From assembly GCA_034509925.1 (NCBI GenBank), contig CM067528.1, positions 5,934,001 through 5,998,000 of the forward strand: 64,000 nt of DNA. The letters are read 5' to 3'. The translations under genes were made by a program, and so were the position numbers. This document shows positions 49,201-64,000 of this stretch, in pieces (within the stretch, counting starts at the first letter, position 1; the number at the start of each line of letters is the position of its first letter). Source of the DNA: Hirudinaria manillensis (Eukaryota > Annelida > Clitellata > Hirudinida > Hirudinidae). The notes under the pieces are model-generated. The model did not search any database and was not told where the DNA came from. It saw nothing but the letters and a program-made list of their open reading frames with translations.

Positions 49201-51683
49201 AAAATTTGTAATAACATATTCAATATAGTGGAATAAATTTTTTAATAAAAAGCTTATCTGTCACTAGCCTTCTTTAATTCACTTTGAAGTTTTAACATGC
49301 TTTCATTATTGTAACATTCTGGTATTTGCAGGTCATTCCAATGTTTCAGCTGTAGCATATAATACATCTAGAAGTGTATTAAAGAGAAATTAATTATTAT
49401 TCTTACATTTTGCATGACTTCAATCCACTGATTGAGTTGATCATCCAAGCTTTGAGACAACAAAGTTTTATCTTGAATTGACTTTATATGCTTGAAGGCT
49501 TCATTTGCCACATTGTAGTATTTGGAACAATCAAGTTGAAGTCTAAAAAAATAAACATTAACATTTTAATTCGGTACTCTCAAAATTAAGAAATCATTAA
49601 GAATAAGGAAAGTAGCCTCGAGAGTTCTTCCTGAAAGAACTTATTAACTTTGCTGGTATCATATGAAATGGCTTTTTCTTTCTCTTGTCTCAAAGCCTCT
49701 TTTAATGTCTTAAACAAATATATATAAAAAATATTAGCAGTAAAAGATATTAGCAAAATAATGGCACGAGAGATGTGAATATACCTCTATTTCTGTTTTA
49801 AGATTCTCCACTTGCAAAACACAAGGGTTGTGATTAATGACTGGCCTGTTTTTTATACTTCGGGCCTAAAAACATCACAATGTATCGTTCATAATTTAGG
49901 ACAATCTAATTAAAATGAATATTCCTGTACCCTTTTAGCATATTTAAGAGAATTGAGTGTCTCATCATAATCAGACACTGAAGGACTGACACAGCAAATC
50001 ATTAATGTCCGTGCGTTGCCTCCCAATGAATCCTGCATATTAAATATAAAATTAATTATTAATGATTTTAAAATTAACTCATCGATATGTTTGTTTAGGT
50101 CCCACAAATTTACTTTGAGGAGTCTTGTAATTTTGGAATCCCTATATGGAATATGTATCTTCTTTTTCTGATCACCCAAGGCACTTATAACATTGCCCAG
50201 AGCCAAAAGTCCAGTATTTATATGTATGGATTCTGCATGATAAAATTATTGAATCATCTATTCTTAATGAAGTTGCTATGCTCACAATTTGTACCTATAA
50301 ATCTTTCTCCAACATTGCCAGTTCTATTTGCTCTTTCTGATCCAGCAAGGTCAACAAAATGAAATTTAGCACAAGTATAGCCAATTTCACTATCTGATTG
50401 AAACATTAAAAGTTTAAATATGAATTTTCTAAAGTCAATTTTTTTAGAAACAAATACCATTTGCATCTGAGTTCTTGGCAATGTCCATTTGTTCTAGAGG
50501 AAAATAGAAAAATTACGTTTTAGTATTTTTATTGCATAACTTTATTCAACAAAATGAGATAGGAGACAATGCAACAAATGACTGATAGTTTCCTTGGCAT
50601 TACATCAATGAAGGAATAGTCAAAAATGACATTACAATGACATGATCACAAATAATTGCAATGTGAAACCAACCAATATAGAGAGTGAAAATTGTATGAG
50701 ATCTGCTTGATTGTTCATTCATCTGTGTTGCTCCAGTTCTTCTGTGCAGAGATCCCTTCCATAATTTCTCCATAACTTCTTCTAAATCTGTACATACTGC
50801 TTGTGAACATCCAGCTACAACTAAAGAGGAAATAATAATTCAATATTTAAAAAGTTATGGATAAAACATTGTGCTCCTCACAAGTATTTCCTAATGGATC
50901 TTCTCTAATAGAAATATCTTTAGGATATTCTGCATCTAACAAGTCTATGAGTTCATCTTTATAAACCTCCAAAAATGAAACTCTTAAGGTGCACTTTTTA
51001 TCTTCTAAACTCTGTAACATATAATAAAGTGGTCATGAAATATTGATTCACACATGAATGTAATGTGTATTGACCCAAACAAGGAATGGTCTGACCTAAC
51101 CTCAGCAATTTGAAATATTCCATTGATTGCTCTTGGAATAACACCAAGATCTTCAGAAGAACAATTCATCAAAGTTTGGCTTCCCATTGTGAAAGTTTTT
51201 CCAGAACCCTTATTAAATTACTGTCTTTGATGACATAATCTAACTTTGCTAATGCAAAAACTTACAGTTTGTCCATAAGCAAATACAGTTGCATTGTATC
51301 CTTCAAAACAACTTTTTACTAATGGCTTGACAGAAGTTTCATATATTTCAACCTGATAGTAACTTATTATGTAGATAACAAAAACTAACAATTAGATTAA
51401 TGGAGACAACCTGTGATGACTCTATGGGAAAAATACTATCGAAAACAAAACAACGATCTTTTCCCAGAAATACTTCGTTTGTTAAAGGTTTTACAAAGAC
51501 GCAAACACCATCCTGTTTTAATTTTTCCCTATCCAACTGGGGTCTCACCTAATAAATAATAATAATAATTGTTCTAACGGATTAAGTAACTAGGAAGAGC
51601 TCTTCGAATTAGAGCTGTCCTAATTCTATTTCTCACAAAAATTGACTAACCCTAACAGCAACTTGGACGTTTATTTCTTGCAT
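46290..51683 (-). CDS. KIF27: Kinesin-like protein, KIF27/KIF7 type (kinesin-4 family)
   Basis: The KIF7/KIF27/Costal-2 group acts in cilia and Hedgehog signalling. 25 exons in transcript order: 51683-51651, 51548-51411, 51352-51266, 51208-51101, 51011-50882, 50820-50674, 50493-50458, 50393-50295, 50232-50114, 50032-49931, 49865-49785, 49708-49617, 49542-49407, 49349-49269, 49186-49004, 48660-48571, 48394-48240, 47933-47778, 47632-47566, 47493-47423, 47247-47181, 47116-47021, 46952-46855, 46768-46522, 46460-46290; 929 residues. Motor: [77 protein letters not shown]. After a short neck follow long coiled coils. The KIF7/27 tail signature is [17 protein letters not shown] followed by [20 protein letters not shown]. 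The motor keeps the ATP residues. Introns 49187-49268 and 49543-49616 need GC donors. A strong acceptor (TTTGTTTTTCAG) lies 10 bases before the ATG. KIF27 is preferred over KIF7 only loosely; most invertebrates have a single gene for both. Confidence 0.92.
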
Positions 51684-52035
51684 AATCTCTAAACTGAAAA
51701 ACAAATCTTAGCCGCTAATATCAGCATATAACGAGTGACAATTCAAATGACTTGATATATTACTTAATTAATGGTCTAAAATTTCAAGTATTTAACCAAA
51801 CTGGTCAGGTTACCACACAAAATCTTGTTGGTGATCCTGTTGTTCAGGTAAACATTATTCTATCTCAGATTTTACCCGTAAATATTATTTATTCATTTTT
51901 ATTTATTACTCTTAATTTATTTTTTAAATTGATTTCGAAACAAATTTCCAACTCGCGGTTTTTTTAATGCGTGTCACCCACAAGACTATTTTTATTAAGA
52001 ATGTTTTAGGTCGTTTTGCGGGAAAATTTCGTATA
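51684..52035. promoter_or_regulatory. 352-bp divergent promoter region, KIF27-like / MCM3
   Basis: The two ATGs face away from each other across 352 bases, so regulatory sequence is shared or closely packed. It includes CTCGCGG near 51953 and the E2F-like site listed next. On the minus side a splice-acceptor-like tract precedes the kinesin ATG. Confidence 0.6.
52014..52026. promoter_or_regulatory. E2F-like site upstream of MCM3
   Basis: TTTTGCGGGAAAA, near-symmetric and close to the E2F/DP consensus (TTTSGCGC / GCGGGAAA). It ends 9 bases before the MCM3 ATG. MCM genes are classic E2F targets in animals, so cell-cycle control here is a reasonable inference. It would fall in or near the 5' UTR. 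Confidence 0.5.
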
Positions 52036-56438
<4,403 letters not shown>

Positions 56439-56564
56439 GTGAGGGTAGCTATCATGGACTGGATAATTTTTGCCTTAATATGATAAACACTCATCTTTAG
56501 TTGTTGTTTGGTCTTAATGCAAAGATTAACAAATTGATCAAAGATAACTTCTATCTAAGTGATC

Positions 56565-57008
56565 TCAGTGCCTCGACTTTTCACTTCCGCTCATCCATTC
56601 AATTAGCTCCTTCAGCTGCTGGCTGGAAGGACGCCAAAGTGGCTCAGTGCGTCGATGTTGATCAAAAGTGGATTTGTTGGATAATGCTTCGAACCCATCA
56701 AAGAAAACTGGATTGCACGTCTTTTTAAGTGGCTCAATACAAGCGATTATGTTTTGGTCGGGTCTCAATCTCTTAACAGGTTCTAAAATTTGCGGAGTTT
56801 ACTCGCAGACCCCTTGCATAGATGTATTGGGTAAGAATATACATGAAATAAGTTGAGACTTTGAGTAAACATATTTCGAAGTTTTTCATGTAACTGGTTA
56901 AAGTGTAAAATCGTTGCAAGTAACTTATAGGGGGCACTGTATTTCACACCGACCTTGAGACCATTCACACAACTTATACATAATTTTTCCTGCACCATAA
57001 GGCTCGAT
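56565..57008 (-). CDS. Two linked exons of an unidentified minus-strand gene (3' end)
   Basis: Exon 57008-56954 (55 bases; acceptor GAATTACAG, donor TCAAG|GTCGGT) reads IEPYGAGKIMYKLCEWSQ. It joins in phase to exon 56782-56565 (acceptor AAATTTTAG), which contains RPDQNIIACIEPLKKTCNPV, DGFEALSNKSTF, WRPSSQQLKELIEWM and ends SEKSRH with TGA. The combined frame has no stop, with protein-like composition and base content less AT-rich than the flanks. I do not recognise the family. No upstream exon is visible before the Tc1 element at 57828. It may be a real small gene whose first exon I missed, or a gene fragment. MCM3 converges on it, 126 bases away. Confidence 0.4.
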
Positions 57009-57827
57009 CTGTAATTCAATCAATAGTAAATAATAATCACTATGTTTGGCACATTTCAACAATTCTTAGAATTAATTCAAAATGTTATTAGAAATTAGTC
57101 AAACAATTTAAATAAATGTTATTCTTGATCCAATATCGAGCAAATGGAATGTTAATTCTACGTCATTTATTTTTACATATTAAACATGTTATACTTTTTG
57201 GTGTTTATTTTTTAATAAATTTTAATCAACATAAGTATTGCAAGTTAGATATTTATTGTGTCTCCATTGATTCTCGCCTCTAAGTAAACAAAATAATATT
57301 CATGTTTGTTATTTGCTACTTAAAGCGAATCTATATTACATGAACCACTTTTGCTTGATGGGGGACCCTCAGTTATTTGATATTGGCTATAGAGTCTGGA
57401 TTTGTTGCATTATCGGAGTAAAGAGACTTCAGGAGTTACAGGTCCCATTAGCATAGAATCTTTCTATATTTATTTACCATTGGTTGAAAATGCCCATATT
57501 TGTGCACGTGAAAGCTCATTCATTTAAGCATTGGTTGCTTTGTTACCAAAGGAATAAGCAACGTTTTTTATCCTACAGACTAAGTTAAACATGCATTTGT
57601 CATAAACAAATGCACATAATTTTATCCGAATTAGTATCATTATATATAATGAATAGTAGAGTCTTAAGATTTCATTTACTTACATGCATTTCATCTAGTT
57701 TTGAAATGGATGACAAGAATTCTGGCCAGCAGTTGAACTTGGTTGAAAAGGTATGTTGAAATTGAATACCTCTGCAAAGTGTAACACCAATTTAATAAAC
57801 ATCTAAAAATACATAGATTTATATATA

Positions 57828-59074
57828 CAGTACCTGTCATGTTGGGACATGGCCTTTGTTGTTTAGATGCATTTTAAAGATTAAGGATGGTGTCTCTTCC
57901 TGTGCAGGAAATAGTATTTTATTACATGGATTATTAGGAGTTTGTTAGTTAAGCTTACTATAAATGGGTTCTGGAAGACATCTTAATGAAATAGAGCAAG
58001 GACAAATAAAGGCATTAAATGAGCTAAATTAAGCCATTTTCTTAAATTTCAAGAGTTGTCAGGAAGACCTCAAAAAGGGTTTGTCATCAGAATATAATTT
58101 TTGTGAAGTTTCCAAGGTAGAATGCTCTCCAATGGGACTTCAAAAAGTTGAAGTTGAATTTAATCCAGACTCCAATATGTAGATATCTTTGCATAACCTG
58201 ATTTTTTCAGTTTAGAAAGAAAAAGCCATTCTTGACAAAAGATCACAAAAAGATTGGACTGAACTGGCTCAAGGAGATTATGAGTTTTGAGATGAATTTG
58301 GGCATTGCAATTATTCAGATGAATATTCTAATTTGGATGGTCCAGATGTATTCAGATATTACTGACATGATGTCAGAAGTACCCAAAATCACTCTTAAAA
58401 AAGAAATTGTGGAGGTCATTGATTGGGCTTCCATTTCTTTTCTTTGTTCATCAGATGATGAGATGGCCCTATATGGAAAACAAAATTAATCAAAATATGT
58501 TTAAACTCTAAACAAATGCTTCCTATGCCAATGCAGTAGATGGGATGAGGTTATCTTTTAATAAGCTAATGGCTCCATCAAGACACAAATCAAGACCAAG
58601 AAAATTTGTCCTTAAGAAAAACCTCAATGTTTTGAAGTGGTCTGCACATTCTCCAGACATATATCCCTTTGAAAATGTATGGGATTGCTTGAGAATCTAG
58701 CTTATATCTTAGATATATTCTGTAGCCCTTTGGAATTGCAAAAAGCTCTTAGCAAGGAGTGGATAAAGTTAGATAATCAGAGGCCAAAACTCTTTTTGGA
58801 ATCAATGAAAGATTGAATTCACGATGTAATTAAAAAGGGTGGCTAAACAAATTAGTGACTTTATTTATTTTATATTTTAAACATTCATTTTAATTGGAAA
58901 CATAAAGATTTTTGCTTCCATATGAGGGTCACTGATTTTCATGTATTTTAATTGTATTTCCAATTTTTTGCTTAAATTACTATCATCTACATATTTTATC
59001 AATAACTGCTTCATATATATGATTTGTGACAACAAAATTATGGTTAAAAAATATGAGTATTATGACAGGCATTT
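57828..59074 (+). mobile_element. Degenerate Tc1/mariner-type DNA transposon
   Basis: An element of about 1.25 kb flanked by TA dinucleotides. The left end, CAGTACCTGTCATGTTGG, and the inverted right end, AAATGCCTGTCATAATAC, share CCTGTCAT and part of the flanking bases, as expected for Tc1-family inverted repeats. Inside is a broken transposase reading in the same direction. Nothing suggests it can move: the frame is interrupted several times and the termini have diverged. It sits 5' of the SENP6/7-like gene. Confidence 0.75.
57964..58846 (+). pseudogene. Tc1-like transposase remnant
   Basis: The remnant starts MGSGRHLNEIEQGQIKALNE, like the opening helix-turn-helix of Tc1 transposases, then meets a stop. 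Further on, KPFLTKDHKKIGLNWLKE is typical of the region before the catalytic core. After a frame shift, SDEYSNLDGPDVFRYY aligns with the conserved SDE-x-FNLDGPDG-x-x-YYWHD block around the second catalytic acidic residue. Near the end, LKWSAHSPDIYPFENVWDCL matches the block that carries the third acidic residue (usually SPDLNPIENVW), and the frame closes with VIKKGG. Stops and shifts between the blocks show an inactive copy. Confidence 0.8.
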
Positions 59075-59385
59075 ATATATAAAAGCTCTTTAGACTAATT
59101 GTAAGTCAGAGAATGGAAATGCTATTATTCATTTCCTATTTGATATTTAATATAATTAAATTGTTTTAATGAAATTCATGTGATTCTTAAAAAGTTCCAA
59201 TGAGTACAAAACTAAAACTTTTAAAGCAGTTGAAATAATATATTTTAGACAATTGAAATATTAAGAAGATGTTCTAATTAATTCTAACTCGAATTGCCAC
59301 TCTTGTCTTTAATTATCGGAAGAAATTTGCAAAAGATTTGTATTATATGTAAAATAATATTATTATTCAGATTCCTGCTCTTAAT
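59075..59385. other. Flank between the Tc1 remnant and the SENP6/7-like gene
   Basis: Short AT-rich stretch holding the presumed promoter or 5' UTR intron of the downstream gene. TATTATTCAG ends at 59370, 15 bases before the ATG, and could be a 5' UTR or spliced-leader acceptor. Confidence 0.4.
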
Positions 59386-62300
59386 ATGGCTCTTTCTAGT
59401 CATAGCGATGGATCTCAATCATCAGATTCAGTGGTTTCAAACAGTCCATGCTTTATTATGTGCATTGATGCATCTGGAAGATTACTCAGAATTCCCATGT
59501 CTGCATTACAGAAGCAACCATCTATTCGTTAGTGATTCTAGTTGTTTTATGAATTTAATTCTTTATGTTTTAACTTTTGGAAGATCTTTGATTAGCCACT
59601 AGCAAAGTTAATGAGAACCATGACAAACAAAAGGCACCTGTGGCTACTATTACACCTTGGATAACACCCATCCAAAATTCACAAGGTTGTAACATGCTTG
59701 TTCATGTAATAGTGTAGTAATTTTTACTTACATATTTCTCATTTAATACAGGGATTACTACATCACAATTGCAGCAACCAACTCTTTCTTTAAACCGGTC
59801 TCAACAAATGTCCTCCCAGCAATTCTTCATCGATCATAATCAGCAAATAAATCCCCACATTCACTTAAATCAACCTGCAGTATCTCAAGAGCAAATGGCT
59901 CAAAAATTGCAGCTGATTGGATCTCAGCAACAATTTGTTGACAAATTACAAATACTGATGCAAAAACAATCTGGTACAAATCTCCATCTTAATGTCAAGA
60001 ACTTACCACTTGGCAACTTCCAATTGGGCCAACAAAAAGTTTCTTCTGAGCAGTCACCTAACATGCAGCAGCTTCTACTGAATTCAAACCATTGTACATC
60101 TCTTTCACAAGGATTTGCTAGACCTCAACCAGCTCAACAAATTCAGTCGGTACATCAACATCCTCTTTCCAGTCTGCAAGTTTCAAGACCGCAAGAGAAC
60201 ATAGGACCCTCTCTGCAAAAGCAGAGCTTAAATTCATGTCCTCAATCTGTGATTCCAACTTCAAATCAGACTGCCAACATTCCCTCAAACTTGAATTTAT
60301 TGGCTGTGCTTCAGAAAAATAAAATTTTGCAGTCCAAAAATTCTTTTCAACTTCTGGATCATCGCTCTTCCCCAGCTCATAAAACTGCTTTAGTTGAACC
60401 TCCACAACAAAGTTCTACACCAGTAAAGGATGAACAGGCATTGCAGGCAAATCACTTACTTGATCAAGACTCTAAACACGATGCACCTCTTTTGTTGTCT
60501 GGTACTAATACAACATTATCAAAAGATGAGAATGCCATTCTTGAAAGTCTTAATGGAAAGTCAGTTCTAGCACTAAATGGCATTAGATTAAAAAATATAG
60601 GAAGCAGAGTAGAAGTATCGTATATATCATCACATTCTGAAAATGTTCCAGGTGAGTCATCTTCTCAAAGTCTTGCTAGTCAACAAATGAATGTCCTCCA
60701 TTCACCAAAAAAGACTTCCATGTTGATGTCTAACATTGAAAATGCATCTTTGAGAGCAAATGTAACCCCTTTACCACAAATTGGTGGAAACATACAGACC
60801 AATTTTCAGTTGCAATCTGACACTCTCCCAAAAGATCAAATTTATGTGACTCAAAAGACAGACTCTTGTAACAAAGGTTTGGATAATACGAAATCTGAAA
60901 AGTTGCAACAATCCCACCTTGTTTTTCTGGAAAACAAGGGTCCATCACTATTTCATCTTCAATCTTCAAAATATGCAACATTTTCTGTGACACCTTCAAC
61001 AAACCAAGGATCAAACAGATCTCTTGCATCAACTTTCTTGACTGTTACACCACAAGTCCAATTTTCTACGCAAGCTCTAGCTGAGCCTCAACCTATTGAC
61101 CGAAGCAATCAAATATTAAAATATGGAGGGGGTCTGAAACAAGTTGGAAATGTTCAAACAATTGTTATTCCAGGCAATATATCACTAAATGCACTGCAAG
61201 TACCTCATATCAATGGTCTTCCACTGCCTAATCTCTCTTCAATTCACATTATGTCATCCAGTGGCCTGAGTCATGACCAAGTATTATTTTTGCCATCAAA
61301 TTCTGCTAGAGCACAGCCTGCCATAGTGCAGACCTGTCCTGCAAATTCTGCAAAACAGCTCTGCAGCCAGATGGTTCCACCGGGGAAACAGCTACAAACA
61401 CCAGTTATGGTCATTAGAAGTAGCCTCAATCAAGAATTGTTAAGGCAACAGAAAGCAGAACTGATCACTTCACATTCTTCCTGTTCATCCAAATCTCTTA
61501 GTCACGACTCTGGTTATTCAACATCCAATGTTTGCCAAAGTAACGTGAATCAGCCGCAATCGGTCAGATATTTTATTAAACAAACAATCTTTTTCATTCA
61601 TTTTTTTAAAATTTGGAATGGAAACATTTAAAACCATTTATAGGCTGTCCAGTCTTCTTTGAACAATGGCACCCAGTTCACAGTTGGACAGGAATATCAA
61701 CTTAGCTATCCCAGTGGGCTACAAGTAGTAGCAGTCTGGGATGGAAAGTATTTCAAAGTAAAGAATCCTGCAAGTAAGTTTCAAAGTTAGAATTTTGAAT
61801 GCATGACAAAAAAAAATTACTAATCAAAATATATTCTTGGTTTATGGTCTAAAGGTGCCAGCGTTACACCTCTAAAGAATCAAGCCCAGAGTCAAGATAA
61901 CAACGATCCTAAGCAGCATCAGTGAGTTTATTTAATAGAATCATTTTGAGGTTACTTATCATTATAAAAATGCCCTTTTAGCAGGTTAATTAATCTTTCA
62001 CATTAATGGAGTGGATTTGTTCTTAGATGTACATACAATTTGTTGCAGATTTTCTACTAAACTTGAAGAGAGTACAGATGGTGAGTTTTATTGTAATAAC
62101 CATTAAGGCTAAGAATCTTAGAGATTACTAACCAATCTGCTAAATAATCCTTTAAAATAATCTTTGTAGCATCAAGTGAAAGCAGCAAAGATGGTCAACA
62201 ATTGCATCAAATGTCAAGCATGATAAAGGTTAGAGCTTCAACATTTTAGCTAAAATAGTTTAATGGTTTTACTTCCATTACAAATATCAAAATCAAATAT

Positions 62301-63819
62301 TGTAGGAAGATAGAAGATTTATCATGTGCAAGTTATGTGGAAGAATGGGCCTTGATTATGAAGTTTGTGAAAGTTGTGCTCAGTCCTCTAATGATGATGT
62401 ACCAATTAAAAAAATCAGACTGGGAAGTGAGGTTAACCTTTTGACACAATTGAATAGTCAGCAACTTTCAGCAAATAAAGTCATGGATACAAAACGTGCT
62501 AAGAAAATTACATCAAGGAAATTAAGTTCTGCCTCGCCTAAAAAAGATGCTGGTCAGATGAACTTTTCATTCTTAATGATTGTTTCATTTAGATTCTTAC
62601 TTATTAAAAAAAAAATATTTCTATTAATTCTGTTACATGAACTTAGTTTGAAAATATAGAATTAATTAGAAATGTTTGATTTCTTTTTTTATATTTGAAA
62701 AAATAAATTTAATGATTTGATTTATCTTGATTGAAGAAATAGTTCACATATTATCTTCTGATGATGAGAACCATTCTAGTTCATGGGATGATTCAATTAG
62801 GGTTCGTTGTGTTTCCATATCCATGTTTGAGCTATGATTGTAAATGCTCTTACAAACAATTCTTTTCAGGCTTCAAATTCTCCTACCTCTTCTTCAGCTC
62901 ATTGTTTATCAACAACCTCATCAATTCCTTTTTCTGGCTTCAGAGTGAACATTAGAAGGATATTTTTTGGGAAAATCAGTTGTGATTGGATGAATACTTT
63001 GACTTTTGATGGAAAAAGTGTAAATATTTTGTCTGACTCCTGCTCAGGTATTTTCTCCACCTTAATTGTTCACTATCTTGTCATAAATTAATTTATAATG
63101 AATATTAATAATGGATATTTGTTATATTTGTTTTATTAGTTTCTTATTGTCTCTCTGCCTGTGGATCTGAAGTAATGCTTGTGGCAGCTTATTTTGATGC
63201 CAACAAGCACTGCACTTATCTTTTCCTTCAAGTCAATCATTCATCAGCCATAAAGTTGTTTGATCGCATCTTTGTAAATTCGAGATCTTTGTATGATCCC
63301 GTTTCTAAAGGTTGGCTGAAAGATACTAATATATATATATATATGTATGAAAGATACTAAAGTACTAATAAGAATTACTGTTATTGAATTTGGAATTTAA
63401 TTTTATAATCTAGATGATTGTGCAAAATATATTGTTCTGTTCTTGGATGATAACCAAACAAACCTGATGGAGGTAATTCCAAGAGTTGTGGGATCAATGC
63501 AGTTGTGCAATGGAGCTTCCCATCCAGTTTATAAAACCATCGAAAACTTTGACGTTGATGCTTTTCTAAAGTCTGTTAGACTGAGTGGTGATCCTGTTCT
63601 TCAAAAAGAATCAGTAATAATTAATAGAAAATGCCAAGAAGAGGATGATGAGACACATTCAGCTGATCAATCATTTGGGCACAACTATGGGAAGATTATA
63701 AACCTTTTTACATATCCACCTCCTCCAGCCACTGGTGGTATTACAGTTACAAATGAAGATTTGTTCTGCTTAAATGAAGGGGAGTTTCTCAATGATGTCA
63801 TCATAGACTTTTACTTCAA
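59386..63819 (+). CDS. Sentrin/SUMO-specific protease, SENP6/SENP7 type (C-terminal part outside window)
   Basis: SENP6/7 proteases trim poly-SUMO chains in the nucleus. Exons: 59386-59527, 59596-59685, 59752-61562, 61644-61773, 61855-61921, 62049-62080, 62170-62228, 62306-62552, 62737-62801, 62870-63047, 63140-63310, 63414-63819 and onward; about 1132 codons, ending in phase 2 at the last donor. The N terminus ([15 protein letters not shown]) leads into a 1.8-kb exon rich in Q, S, N and L that I read as disordered. A CX2C-X9-CX2C zinc-ribbon-like motif, [17 protein letters not shown], follows, then a SUMO-interacting motif with acidic tail ([12 protein letters not shown]). The protease start is clear: [20 protein letters not shown] then [16 protein letters not shown], diagnostic for SENP6/7. 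The His-Asp-Cys residues lie beyond the window. The start is the first ATG joining in phase; a 5' UTR exon is possible. Confidence 0.85.
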
Positions 63820-64000
63820 GTTTGTACATGATTATCATATTTTCTTTTTACATTATATGGAATAATAAATTCAGTTTTCCAGTGGCTCTTGTTTTGTTCA
63901 TCATTCAGAAATAGATGTAGCAATTGTTTGTTAAACATCATTTGTAGCTTGTCTTTCTCCCCCCATCATGTTCATAAAAAATCTAGACTTTCAAATGTTT
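63820..64000 (+). other. Intron of the SENP6/7-like gene to the window edge
   Basis: The sequence follows the donor AA|GTTTGT. No exon continuing the peptidase domain is visible in the last 181 bases, so the gene runs on to the right. Confidence 0.6.

Noticed and set aside
60118..61032. Antisense open frames across the large SENP6/7-like exon
   Set aside because: They mirror the long glutamine-rich plus-strand frame and have no splice context of their own.

Overview
This is nuclear DNA from a metazoan. It is AT-rich, and nearly every gene is broken into short exons by introns that are mostly 50-600 bp. Seven genes (alpha-actinin, dynamin, two kinesins, MCM3, ribosomal protein L13a, NDUFA7) can be followed exon by exon with phase-consistent GT-AG or GC-AG junctions. 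Their summed exon lengths divide by three and give products of near-family length (for example L13a 203 aa, MCM3 803 aa, alpha-actinin 894 aa, dynamin 861 aa). A sterol 14-demethylase (CYP51) argues against arthropods and nematodes, which lack that gene. Compact introns and splice acceptors lying just before several start codons would fit a tunicate or a lophotrochozoan, but I cannot name the species.

Layout. 64-1321 (+): 3' half of CYP51. 1558-7895 (-): alpha-actinin. 9536-10809 (+): effector caspase A. 11318-13970 (-): CWF19L1/Drn1-like protein. 15566-16830 (+): effector caspase B, a tandem paralog of A. 17965-23681 (-): dynamin. 25973-39806 (-): KIF21-type kinesin with WD40 repeats. 40872-41813 (+): ribosomal protein L13a. 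42865-45502 (+): complex I subunit NDUFA7. 46290-51683 (-): KIF27/KIF7-type kinesin. 52036-56438 (+): MCM3. 56565-57008 (-): two phase-linked exons of an unidentified gene or fragment. 57828-59074: dead Tc1/mariner element. 59386 to the right edge (+): SENP6/7-type SUMO protease, cut before its catalytic residues.

The genes do not form one pathway and are mostly housekeeping or cytoskeletal. Local relations worth noting are: two caspases with identical intron positions separated by an antisense splicing-factor gene; two kinesin-4 family members on one strand 6.5 kb apart; a 352-bp divergent promoter between KIF27-like and MCM3 with an E2F-like site; and converging genes whose predicted poly(A) signals cross. 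About seven of roughly 157 modelled introns need a GC donor, several of them GCTAGT, which is more than is usual in animals. All exon coordinates come from reading by eye against known family proteins and may be off by a few bases at individual junctions.
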